A stretch of 64,000 nt of DNA from Hyphomonadaceae bacterium BL14 (lineage in GTDB: Bacteria > Pseudomonadota > Alphaproteobacteria > Caulobacterales > Maricaulaceae): assembly GCA_027627705.1 (NCBI GenBank), contig CP091242.1:1756905-1820904 (forward strand), given 5' to 3'. Position 1 is the stretch's first letter, and each line of letters opens with the position of its first letter. Under the pieces are notes generated by a model. The model saw nothing but the letters and a program-made list of their open reading frames with translations. It did no database searches and was not told where the DNA came from. The position numbers were made by a program, and so were the translations under genes. Positions 51,380 through 59,589 of the stretch are shown in pieces.

Positions 51380-54199
51380 TTAGTAAGTGAACTGGAACCC
51401 GAACAGGGCGGTCCAGCCGTATTCCTCGTACTGGGAGCTCAGATTGCGTCCGCCCTGATTGACCACGGCGACGAAGGGCTCGTCACGCAGGTTCTTGAAT
51501 TCCAGGAAGGCGCGCAGCTGCTCGGTGAAGCGGTACTTGACCGAGATGTCCAGGCCGAGATGGTCCTGGGCGAAGCGGTCGATGCCGTCCCCGCCCTCAT
51601 TGATCCCGTCCAGGAAGCGGTCGCGATAGGTGGCCGCGGCGCGCAGGTCCAGCGGTCCGTTTTCATAGCCCAGCACCAGGCTGGCCACGTTCTGCGCCTG
51701 TCCCGGCACGGTGATCGTGCGGCCATCGGGAAGGGTCACTTCGGAGTCCACCCAGGTGTAGTTGGCCGAGACGATCAGGTCCGAGAGCGGTCCCGGCAGC
51801 ATGGTCAGGGCCTGCTGGTAGTTGAACTCGATCCCGAGGATTTCGGCGTCATCGAGATTGATGAAGGTCGATACTTCATCAAAGGTCACGCCGTTGACGA
51901 CGGTGTTGTCGAACGTGGTCTCGCCGATGAAGTTCTCGATGCGCTTGTAGAACAGGTTGGCCGACAGCACCGAGTCGTTGTTGGGATAGTATTCGAACGC
52001 CAGATCGAAATTGTCCGCCTGGGCGCGCACCAGATCGGGATTGCCCGCCTCGCCCTCGACATCGCCGCCGGAACGCTCGATCTCCACGCGCGCCGTGGCC
52101 TGCTCCGGGTTCGGACGGACGATGGAGGCGAAATAGGCTGCGCGGCCGATCAGCCGGTCATTGAACGCGTAGCGCAGGTTCACGCTGGGCAGCCAGTCGG
52201 TGTAGCGATTGTCGGCGGTGATCTGGGACACCAGCACCGTATCATCGGCGTAGAACACGCCATTGACCGTCTCGCCGCCCTCGATGATGTCGACCTGGTT
52301 GCCGGTGGAGGTGAAGTCCGTGCGCTCGACCCGCACGCCGTAGACAATGCGCAGCGCATCCACATCCAGCGTGTGCATCAGATAGCCGGCGAACACGTCT
52401 TCCTGCGCCGAGTAGGTCTCGACATTGCTGTCGATGGCCGTGTCGATGTCGTTGATGTCGAACTGGCTGCGGTTGTTGTTGAAGAAGGTGCGGATCGCCG
52501 GGCCATCCACCGCCGGACCGAACGGCGCCAGCGAATAGTCCACCTCTCCGACGAACTGGGACAGGAACAGATCGCCGCCCGCGAAGTCCTCAAAGAAGGT
52601 CACATCGGCCTCAAAGCCCTTGTCGCGCAGGCGGATCGCGCCGCCGAACTTGATCGAGCCGGGGCCGCCGAACAGATAGGTTTCGCGTTCGGCGTTGAAG
52701 TCGAATGACCACTCCTCGTCACGGCTCGCGCCGTCGACCAGTTCGAACCCGTCGAACTCATAACCCGAGGCGTCATTCCAGGCCGCCGACGCGTCGCCGT
52801 CGAGGGAGATGCGCGGCAGCTCGCCATTGCGCGAGTCGATGGTGAAGGCGCCGGCGTCGAGCTCCTGGACGAACACGCTGTACAGCGCATTGTCCTCAAT
52901 CTCTTCCGCCTGCGAGTACGCGGCCTGGGCGTCAAAGGTCCACAGGCCGGCGGTGCGCTCGCCGCCCACCGCCACCGAGTAGATGCGCTGGATTTCCAGA
53001 CGGTCCTTCAGCTCGCGTTCGATCTCGATCTCGTCGCCCGGCTCGGCGCGGATGATCGCGGTATTGCCCGCGCTGGACGGATCCAGCACGCCGTCCTCGA
53101 ACGGGATCACCGCGGTGGTGCGGTATTCCTGGTCGGAGAAGTCGGAGAACAGCGAGCGCAGGTAGATGCGGGTGTTGTCATCCGGCGCAAAATCGAGATT
53201 GAGCGCGAAGGTCGTGCGCTCGCGCTCGACCAGATAGTCGCGCAGCTCCACTTCCAGCGGATAGAAGGCCGGGTTGGTCTCCCATTCCGCGCCGGTCTCG
53301 AAATTGTCCGATCCGAAGGGGCGGTTCTGGTGCGCCAGCGACGCCGCGATCCCGAATCGGCCATCGGCGAACTGGTCGGCGAAGGTCAGCGAGCCGCGAT
53401 ACCCGGTCTCGTCCACCAGATCAGTGTAGATGCCCGCCGCGTTCAGGCGCACGAGACGGTCATTCCGGCTCAGGCCCGAGAGCGTTTCAATATCGATATT
53501 GCCGCCGACGGTGTCGCCGTTCATTTCCGGGGTCAGCGTCTTGGAGATGGCGATGGATGACAGGATTTCGGAATCGATCACGTCCAGCGGCACCTGGCGG
53601 TCGCCCGCCTCCGGCGAGGGCAGGCGCACGCCGTTGAAGCTCGACGTCACGAAGTTCGGATCCAGGCCCCGGATAGACACAAAGCGGCCTTCGCCCTGGT
53701 CGTTGAGCACGTTGACGCCCGGCGCGCGGCGCGCGGCCTCGGCGACGTTCTCGTCCGGGATGGCGCCAATGGCGTCAGACGACAGCACCGTGAGCACCGA
53801 GTTCGACGAGCGCTGGCGATTGATCGCGCTGGTGAGCTGGCCGCGCTGGCCGATCACCAGCACGTTGTCGGTGACTGACAGGTCCGCGCCGATGCGGAAG
53901 CTGGTTTCAACCGTCTCGGTTTCTGTCGAGAGCACCACGCCGCGCGTCATGTCCTCCGCGCCCAGATAGCTCACCACAACCGTGTAGTCGCCCGGCCGCA
54001 CATTGGCGAAGCGGTACGTGCCGTCCTGTTGCGTCGTCGCTGTCTGGCCGGTCTCGACGATCCGGATAATCGCGCCTTGAAGGCCGATCGTACCCGTGGC
54101 TTCGGTCACCCGCCCGGTGATCTCACCGGCATTGGCCGCTGCGGCGGTCGCGAGCGCCAGCGCGGACGCGGCCCCAAGCATGCGTGCAAGTCGTGTCAT
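51380..54199 (-). CDS. TonB-dependent receptor, Caulobacter type (receptor 2)
   Basis: A 939-residue outer-membrane receptor. Signal peptide MLGAASALALATAAAANA; carboxypeptidase-regulatory-like domain (ITGRVTEATGTIGLQGAIIRIV); plug (ARRAPGVNVLNDQGEGRFVSIRG); barrel ending LFGFQFTY with the terminal aromatic. Same architecture as receptor 1. It lies between the phosphoesterase operon and the orphan peptide-binding lipoprotein, on the same strand, but with its own terminators on both sides. The ATG at 54199 follows GGGGG. Ligand unknown. Confidence 0.93.
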   Translation of the reverse strand: MTRLARMLGAASALALATAAAANAGEITGRVTEATGTIGLQGAIIRIVETGQTATTQQDGTYRFANVRPGDYTVVVSYLGAEDMTRGVVLSTETETVETSFRIGADLSVTDNVLVIGQRGQLTSAINRQRSSNSVLTVLSSDAIGAIPDENVAEAARRAPGVNVLNDQGEGRFVSIRGLDPNFVTSSFNGVRLPSPEAGDRQVPLDVIDSEILSSIAISKTLTPEMNGDTVGGNIDIETLSGLSRNDRLVRLNAAGIYTDLVDETGYRGSLTFADQFADGRFGIAASLAHQNRPFGSDNFETGAEWETNPAFYPLEVELRDYLVERERTTFALNLDFAPDDNTRIYLRSLFSDFSDQEYRTTAVIPFEDGVLDPSSAGNTAIIRAEPGDEIEIERELKDRLEIQRIYSVAVGGERTAGLWTFDAQAAYSQAEEIEDNALYSVFVQELDAGAFTIDSRNGELPRISLDGDASAAWNDASGYEFDGFELVDGASRDEEWSFDFNAERETYLFGGPGSIKFGGAIRLRDKGFEADVTFFEDFAGGDLFLSQFVGEVDYSLAPFGPAVDGPAIRTFFNNNRSQFDINDIDTAIDSNVETYSAQEDVFAGYLMHTLDVDALRIVYGVRVERTDFTSTGNQVDIIEGGETVNGVFYADDTVLVSQITADNRYTDWLPSVNLRYAFNDRLIGRAAYFASIVRPNPEQATARVEIERSGGDVEGEAGNPDLVRAQADNFDLAFEYYPNNDSVLSANLFYKRIENFIGETTFDNTVVNGVTFDEVSTFINLDDAEILGIEFNYQQALTMLPGPLSDLIVSANYTWVDSEVTLPDGRTITVPGQAQNVASLVLGYENGPLDLRAAATYRDRFLDGINEGGDGIDRFAQDHLGLDISVKYRFTEQLRAFLEFKNLRDEPFVAVVNQGGRNLSSQYEEYGWTALFGFQFTY

Positions 54200-54259
54200 G
54201 AATGCCCCCATAGCGGGCGCCCGATGCACCCGATCAGGGCCGAACCATAGTCGGCGAAT

Positions 54260-54299
54260 TTGACAGCACCGCTTCACGTCCGTGACGGATCAATGAACA
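54260..54299 (-). promoter_or_regulatory. Pho-box-like phased half-sites before receptor 2
   Basis: On the minus strand TGTTCAT, CCGTCAC and CTGTCAA lie 11 and then 22 bp apart, the phasing of PhoB repeats. The unit that should fill the middle (GTGAAGC) is poor. The array ends 61 bp before the receptor's ATG. Confidence 0.3.
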
Positions 54300-54354
54300 A
54301 AATGGGACACGGCGGGGAAAGACAGACAGTATTTGAGGCCGGCGCCAAGCCCAT

Positions 54355-54395
54355 AAAAAACCCCGCGCGCCGGATGTAATCCAAGGCGCACGGGG
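54355..54395 (-). terminator. Rho-independent terminator of the metallophosphoesterase gene
   Basis: On the minus strand CCCCG-T-GCGCC pairs with GGCGC-G-CGGGG around a loop of about 13 bases, followed by six T residues. It closes the receptor 3/GDPD/phosphoesterase run. Confidence 0.85.
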
Positions 54396-54426
54396 CTGTC
54401 AGGCAGGCTGTCTGAGGCTGACGCGT

Positions 54427-55485
54427 CTAGCGCGTCTCGCCGTTCAGGGAGAAGCGGTAGGCGTGACGCGCCAGCGGCTCGGCGACGCCCGTCTGGTAGG
54501 TGTCCACCCAAACCTCGCCGTCATTCGTGACGGTGAACACGCGGAACATCGGCGTGTGATTGGTCTCGTCTGGGATTTTGGTGCGCTCCAGCCCGGGGAT
54601 GTGGAAATAGTGCACGCCCTCGATCTCCAGCGAGTGCCGCACCCGGTCCATGTCCATGTGCAGATCGCCGGAAATCACCGCGGCCAGATTGGGCTCGGCG
54701 ACGATCTCGAGGAAGCGCGGATTCTCCACGCCCTTGTCGGCGTTCTCGGCATACACGCCCACCTGCGCGCCATGCACCACCAGGAAGACCGGGCGGGGCG
54801 CGGCGGCGCGCACCTGTTCCAGGATCCAGTCAATGCTCTCGTCGTTGAACTGGCGGCTGAAATCGGGCGAGGCCATCACGAAGGTCACCGGCCCGCGCTC
54901 CAGCGTGTAGCTGGCCTCGGTCACTTCAGGGTTCCACTGGCCGGCGAACTCCAGGAAGCGTTCGACCGTGTCCCCATGCTCCTCATTGCCCATGATCGGA
55001 TAGAAGGGCGAGGTCAGTGATTGCAGGGCGGGCGTGACGTTCTCGTACTGGATCTCCGTGCCCTTGTGGGCGAGATCACCGACGCCGAGCACGAAATCGA
55101 TCCGGCCCGCTTGCGCCAGCGCGTTCACGTCCAGCACCGCCGCTTCCACGCCGGGGAACAGCGCGCACGGCTTGGGCTCGGCGTCGCCCAGAACCGCAAA
55201 GCGCACTGCGATCTCATCCTCAGCGACCGTGGCGCCGCTCGGGCCGGCAGGATCTGCCACAGGGGCCTCTGCGCTGGCAGGCGCGTCGTCCATGGCCGGC
55301 GCCGTTTCGGCAGGGGCCGGATCGCCAGCCGGCATGTCGCCGTTCGAAGCTGCATCCTGAGTGGCGGGGGGCGCGTCCGGAGCGTCCGCCGGCGGCGCGG
55401 CGTCCGGCGAGCAGGCGGCCAGGAACCCGGCTGCGGCCAGCGCGCAGACGGCGCGAATCCAGGGCATGGAGAGTGTGCGAATCAT
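54427..55485 (-). CDS. Calcineurin-like metallophosphoesterase lipoprotein with altered motifs
   Basis: A 352-residue exported lipoprotein (AVCALAAAGFLAACS), with a ~75-residue Ala/Pro/Asp-rich linker, then a calcineurin-like domain. GVGDLAHKG is the metal-bridging motif. The normal GNHE reads GNEEH, and the normal GHxH reads GDLHMD, so two His ligands are replaced or shifted. It may be an unusual phosphoesterase or inactive. The ATG at 55485 gives a good signal peptide; codons further upstream lack family character. Downstream of the GDPD gene and followed by a terminator. Confidence 0.78.
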   Translation of the reverse strand: MIRTLSMPWIRAVCALAAAGFLAACSPDAAPPADAPDAPPATQDAASNGDMPAGDPAPAETAPAMDDAPASAEAPVADPAGPSGATVAEDEIAVRFAVLGDAEPKPCALFPGVEAAVLDVNALAQAGRIDFVLGVGDLAHKGTEIQYENVTPALQSLTSPFYPIMGNEEHGDTVERFLEFAGQWNPEVTEASYTLERGPVTFVMASPDFSRQFNDESIDWILEQVRAAAPRPVFLVVHGAQVGVYAENADKGVENPRFLEIVAEPNLAAVISGDLHMDMDRVRHSLEIEGVHYFHIPGLERTKIPDETNHTPMFRVFTVTNDGEVWVDTYQTGVAEPLARHAYRFSLNGETR

Positions 55486-55654
55486 GGCGTCGGCTTTCTG
55501 TCGTGAGCGTGATGGAGGCCTGCGGGATACCCCATCGGCGCGAAAAACTGAAGCGCGCCGAGGCCGCATTCGCGCGCTGACCGGCGAGATTTCGGGCAAG
55601 CGCTTGAATGCGCAACGACGTTTTTTTCCCGTGGGCGATACCGCCGCCCGTCGC

Positions 55655-56647
55655 TTATCCCGCCGTACAGGCCCGGAACGCGGCCAGCGTGTCCTGGCGT
55701 TCACTGAGCGCCTCATAGGCGGTCCAGTGGATGTCGGTGGCAATGACCACCACGCCGCCATCGGCGATGTCGCGATAGATGGAGACATCCCCGCTCTCGC
55801 GCACATCAGCATCGATATACCAGAGCGCGCCGAACGCGACCGGGATGTCCGCCGCATGCAGCATGTCCCAGATGTCAGGCACGGGTGCACGGTGCACCCC
55901 GGTCCAGGCCATCAGACGCTCCGGCGCCACTCCGGCAGCCATCAGCGTATCGAGACGGTCCTGATCCTGGACCTCCACCGAAATCGCCACGCGCGGGTCC
56001 ACGCCTGCGGCGCGGATAGCCTCTTCGGCGGAATAAACAATCACGGCGGCGTAGCCGATGGCGTCAGCCTCCACCACGGCGGCGGCCACCTCTTCGACAG
56101 GCACGCTGGACTTCACATCCAGCTGGACGAAAGCCCGTCCGCGCGCCCAGTCCAGCACTTCCTCCAGGGCAGGAATGGCGAAGTCCGTCACTGCCCCGTC
56201 CTGGTCGACCAGGCGCACATCGGCCAGATCAGCGAAATCCATCTCGCTGACCGCGCCGGCGCCGTTCGTGGTGCGCTCCAGCGTGTCATCATGCAGGGCG
56301 ATGATCACCCCGTCCGCTGTGCGCCTGACATCGATCTCCAGAATCATCGGTCCGCGCGACAGGGTGTAGGCCGCGGTTTCGATCGCGTTCTCCGGATAGC
56401 CTGGACCCCAGCCGCCGCGATGGGCGCTGATCAGCGCCGCGCCCTGACTATGCAGGCAGCGCAGCACGTCCGGGATGATCTGACCGTCCGGCGTCACAGC
56501 CGGGATGAGCGGTTCAGGCAAGGCCGCACGGGCGGGCTGCGCCGTCGCGGGCGGGGCGGGCGCCATGCCCGGCGCGCCTTCGGGCGCCGAGCAGGCCGCG
56601 AGCCAGAGGCAGGAGAAGGCGGCGGACGCCTGTAGGATCGTCTTCAT
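55655..56647 (-). CDS. Glycerophosphodiester phosphodiesterase lipoprotein
   Basis: A 330-residue exported lipoprotein (AFSCLWLAACSA) of the GDPD/GlpQ family. The TIM-barrel active site is visible: ISAHRGGWGPGYPENAIETA, LEIDVRRTADGVIIALHDDTLERTTNG. It hydrolyses glycerophosphodiesters to glycerol-3-phosphate and an alcohol. It lies 45 bp after the stop of receptor 3 on the same strand and 169 bp before the phosphoesterase, which suggests one operon working on phosphodiesters at the cell surface or in the periplasm. Confidence 0.92.
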   Translation of the reverse strand: MKTILQASAAFSCLWLAACSAPEGAPGMAPAPPATAQPARAALPEPLIPAVTPDGQIIPDVLRCLHSQGAALISAHRGGWGPGYPENAIETAAYTLSRGPMILEIDVRRTADGVIIALHDDTLERTTNGAGAVSEMDFADLADVRLVDQDGAVTDFAIPALEEVLDWARGRAFVQLDVKSSVPVEEVAAAVVEADAIGYAAVIVYSAEEAIRAAGVDPRVAISVEVQDQDRLDTLMAAGVAPERLMAWTGVHRAPVPDIWDMLHAADIPVAFGALWYIDADVRESGDVSIYRDIADGGVVVIATDIHWTAYEALSERQDTLAAFRACTAG

Positions 56648-56692
56648 CGGATCATCCTGTCCATGGCTGTGGGTCTGCAGTCGGTCAGAACT

Positions 56693-58714
56693 CTAGAACC
56701 GCACTGAAATGCGCACATCAAACGTGCGCCCATAGGTCCCGTCGCCCAGCTTGTACTCATACTCGGTGTCGAGAATATTCTTCACCGCGCCCTGCAGGGT
56801 GACGGCGTCATTGAGCTGGTAGCGCACCGACGCGTTGAACAGCTCAAACCCCGGCATCTCGAAGGTGGAGGGGAAATCTGACAGGAAATCGCTGCGCGCA
56901 TAACCATCAAAGGTCAGGTTCAGGCGTTCGGTGGCGCGGGCGGTGAAGGCGAAGCTGAACTCGTGCTCAGGCCGGCCGAACAGCTGCACGCCGGTGGCGG
57001 CGATCACGGAACGGGCATTGGTGTAGGCCAGGGTCAGATCGAGCCAGTCGGTCAGTTGGGCGCCGGCCTCGACCTCGATCCCGTCCATCTCCACCACGCT
57101 GGCGATGTTCTGCGGGCTGCTGACGCCGAGCGCCGGATTGAACACCGAGAAAATGCCATTGTCAGCTTCGCCGATATAACCGGTGACCGAAAGGGAGTAG
57201 CCCCCGCCCGGCGAGATGAGGTCGATGCCCGCGTCCACCATCCAGGTCTCTTCCGGCAGCAGATCGGGATTGCCCTGGAAGGTCGCCGACTGACCCAGCA
57301 GCTGGCGCAGGCTCGGCGCCTCGCGGCCCGTGCCATAGGAGGCGCGCAGCCGCACGCTTGCCTCGCCGGTCAGGCTCTGGGGCACGCCCCACGACACCGC
57401 CGCACGGCCGGTGCGCACGCCGCCGAACAACTCGTTCTCGTCATGGCGCCCGGACAGGGAAAGGAACAAATCTTCGGCGATCTGCCAGTTGAAATTGGCG
57501 TAGACGCCCAGATTATCGACACTCTCGTCGATCGCCGCGAACGGCGCGCCGCGCAGGCTGCGGAACTGGGCGCTGTCGCTTGTGTGGTTCACGCCCGCCA
57601 GGAAGAACGACTCCGATCCCAGATACGGGCCGGCGCCATCAAATTGCCAGGTGGCGAAGTACTGGATCTCGCGCCGCTCGCCCACGCTGTCGGACGCGCT
57701 GGCGGGCGCCTCGCTCAGGCTGTCCAGGCGGGTGTAGGCGATCTGGCCGTCATGGATGAGCCGCCCGCCGAGCGAGTCAGCGGTAAAGCCCGCATTCACG
57801 ATCAGCTGATCGCTGTCGATATAGCCCTCTGAATCCTGAAACAGGAAGTTGGGCAGCACAGGATCGCCGAACAGGAAAGCGTTGTCGGTCTCATTCACCG
57901 CCTGCGCGAACCGCACGCCGCTGCGCAGCTCCAGGCCCTCGCGCGGGCGATAGTCGAGATTGAACGAGGCCGTCGTATTGCGATAGCCGTCATCCTCCAC
58001 ATTGCCCGGCGCGCGGCTGGCGATGGAGATGCCGTCGGTTTCGATGAAGGAGACTGAGGCGGCGTAGCCGAAATCGCCAATCTCGCCCTGCGAGCCGATG
58101 CCGGCCTGGACCGTGTTGTGCGTGCCATACCCGCCCATCAGGCGGAAGTCCGGCTCGCCGCGCCCGCGCTTAGTGGTAATGGAGATCACGCCGGCCACCG
58201 CCTCGGCGCCGTAGAGGCCCGATTGCGGACCGCGCAGCACTTCAACCCGCTCGATCATGTCCAGCATGACGTGGGAAATGCCGAACTGGTTGGAGAACTC
58301 GGACGGATTATTCATCCGCACGCCATCCACCAGGATCAGGGTGTGCTTGGTGGTGAAGCCGCGCATGCGCACCTGGGTGTTCTGACCGAACCCGCCCGAG
58401 CGCGTGACCGCCACGCCCGGCAGGCGCTGCAGCACGTCGTCCAGCACCCGCAAATCCTGCAACTCGATATCCTCGGCGGTGAACAGGCTGGCAGCGGACC
58501 CCACCTGATCTAGGCTCTGGGGCACCCGGCTGTAGACCGTGATGGTGTCGGCGCCGGGCGTCTGGCGCACGGTCCGGGTGTCCGTCTCCTCGCCGGCAGC
58601 CGCCTGGACGACGGCCTCGAGGGTGCCGTCGGAGGTGGCGAAAGCCCCCGGGGTCAGCGCGCTCACAGCGATGAGGCAGCTGGCGAAACGAATGGCGGTC
58701 TTGAAACGGGTCAT
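56693..58714 (-). CDS. TonB-dependent receptor, BtuB/vitamin type (receptor 3)
   Basis: A 673-residue outer-membrane receptor, smaller than receptors 1 and 2 and without the carboxypeptidase-like domain. Signal region ASCLIAVSALTPGAFA; plug VLDDVLQRLPGVAVTRSGGFGQNTQVRMRGFTTKHTLILVDG; barrel ending TFDVRISVRF. BtuB-like in plug sequence and size, but the operon (GDPD, phosphoesterase) suggests a phosphorylated ligand. The ATG at 58714 has AGGAGGGG upstream. Divergent from the HTH-PAS regulator. Confidence 0.92.
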   Translation of the reverse strand: MTRFKTAIRFASCLIAVSALTPGAFATSDGTLEAVVQAAAGEETDTRTVRQTPGADTITVYSRVPQSLDQVGSAASLFTAEDIELQDLRVLDDVLQRLPGVAVTRSGGFGQNTQVRMRGFTTKHTLILVDGVRMNNPSEFSNQFGISHVMLDMIERVEVLRGPQSGLYGAEAVAGVISITTKRGRGEPDFRLMGGYGTHNTVQAGIGSQGEIGDFGYAASVSFIETDGISIASRAPGNVEDDGYRNTTASFNLDYRPREGLELRSGVRFAQAVNETDNAFLFGDPVLPNFLFQDSEGYIDSDQLIVNAGFTADSLGGRLIHDGQIAYTRLDSLSEAPASASDSVGERREIQYFATWQFDGAGPYLGSESFFLAGVNHTSDSAQFRSLRGAPFAAIDESVDNLGVYANFNWQIAEDLFLSLSGRHDENELFGGVRTGRAAVSWGVPQSLTGEASVRLRASYGTGREAPSLRQLLGQSATFQGNPDLLPEETWMVDAGIDLISPGGGYSLSVTGYIGEADNGIFSVFNPALGVSSPQNIASVVEMDGIEVEAGAQLTDWLDLTLAYTNARSVIAATGVQLFGRPEHEFSFAFTARATERLNLTFDGYARSDFLSDFPSTFEMPGFELFNASVRYQLNDAVTLQGAVKNILDTEYEYKLGDGTYGRTFDVRISVRF

Positions 58715-58865
58715 GGGTCCCCTCCTGGGCCGAATGGCGGGATCGGTTTGCATCATTGTTGTGACAGGCGCGCCAAGGCGCTGAAAACTTTCCGTAACGC
58801 AAGCGCCTATAACCGCCTGCGCGCCTGCGATACGTTCAGGGGCGGGACCGGCGAGACTGCGCCGA

Positions 58866-58887
58866 GCGTCACACAACTGTCACACGA
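58866..58887 (+). promoter_or_regulatory. Pho-box-like direct repeat before the HTH-PAS regulator
   Basis: GCGTCACACAA is followed directly by CTGTCACACGA, two 11-base units matching the CTGTCAT-N4 PhoB pattern. The second unit also forms the dyad CTGTC-ACAC-GACAG with the next bases. It lies 37 bp before the regulator's ATG and in the region shared with receptor 3. Confidence 0.4.
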
Positions 58888-58924
58888 CAGGCAGACAATG
58901 GGGCCAGCGAGCAAGGAGGCCTCC

Positions 58925-59545
58925 ATGATCGAGGGGGAAAGCTACTGGCCGCGTCTGATCAAGAGCGTGCGTTCGCGCGAGAACCTGACCCAGACCGCAC
59001 TGGCGGCCTGGCTGGGCGTGGATCAGACGACGGTGTCGCGATGGGAACGCGGCCAAGACGCGCCCGCTTTCAGGCTGCGCCAGCGCATCCGTGACCTCTA
59101 CCGCCAGCGCGCGGCGGGCAAACAGGACCTGGTGGCGCGCGCCCGGGTGCGCAATGCGCTCTGGCCGGCGTCGCTGGTGGGGCCAGGTGCCGTGTTCATC
59201 GAGTTCAACGCCCGCGCCCTGAGCGAGATCGGCGTGGAGGCCAGCGACCTGCGCGGACGCAGCATTTACGGCCTGTTCGGGCCGGATGTGGATTGCGTCA
59301 CCGAGCGTTGGGAAAGCACCGGCATATTCCAGGGCGAGCTGGCCATGACCGTGTCGCTCAACCGCATCGAGGGCCCCACCCGGACGGCCTATATCAAGAC
59401 GCTCGACACGCCGCATTTCACTTGGGACGGCGATATCTGGTGCCTGTGCGAGATCCAGCGCATCAGCGAGACCGAGCACGCCCGGCTGATGGCGGAGTTT
59501 GGCGGCTCCAATTTCGCCCTGCCCTTCGACGCCTTGCATCCCTGA
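58925..59545 (+). CDS. XRE-type HTH regulator with PAS-like C-terminal domain
   Basis: A 206-residue protein. The N-terminus is a Cro/C1 HTH (ENLTQTALAAWLGVDQTTVSRWERGQDAPAFRLRQRI). The rest resembles a PAS domain (AVFIEFNARALSEIGVEASDLRGRSIYGLFG...TAYIKTLDTPHFTWDGD...CEIQRISE). HTH plus a sensory domain suggests a ligand-responsive regulator. The ATG at 58925 follows AAGGAGG. Its divergent position next to receptor 3 makes that operon the likely target. The PAS call is by pattern. Confidence 0.8.
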   Translation: MIEGESYWPRLIKSVRSRENLTQTALAAWLGVDQTTVSRWERGQDAPAFRLRQRIRDLYRQRAAGKQDLVARARVRNALWPASLVGPGAVFIEFNARALSEIGVEASDLRGRSIYGLFGPDVDCVTERWESTGIFQGELAMTVSLNRIEGPTRTAYIKTLDTPHFTWDGDIWCLCEIQRISETEHARLMAEFGGSNFALPFDALHP

Positions 59546-59589
59546 GCGCGGCCGCTCCGGAACGTTCGGTCCCGCGAACGCACCGGCTC

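Noticed and set aside
58761..58767. A Pho half-site on the minus strand before receptor 3
   Set aside because: Only one CTGTCAC unit is present; the phased neighbours do not match, so it was not called.
58748..58924. A longer start for the HTH-PAS regulator upstream of 58925
   Set aside because: It would run through the Pho-like repeat and past the ideal AAGGAGG site; the extra residues do not resemble an HTH protein.
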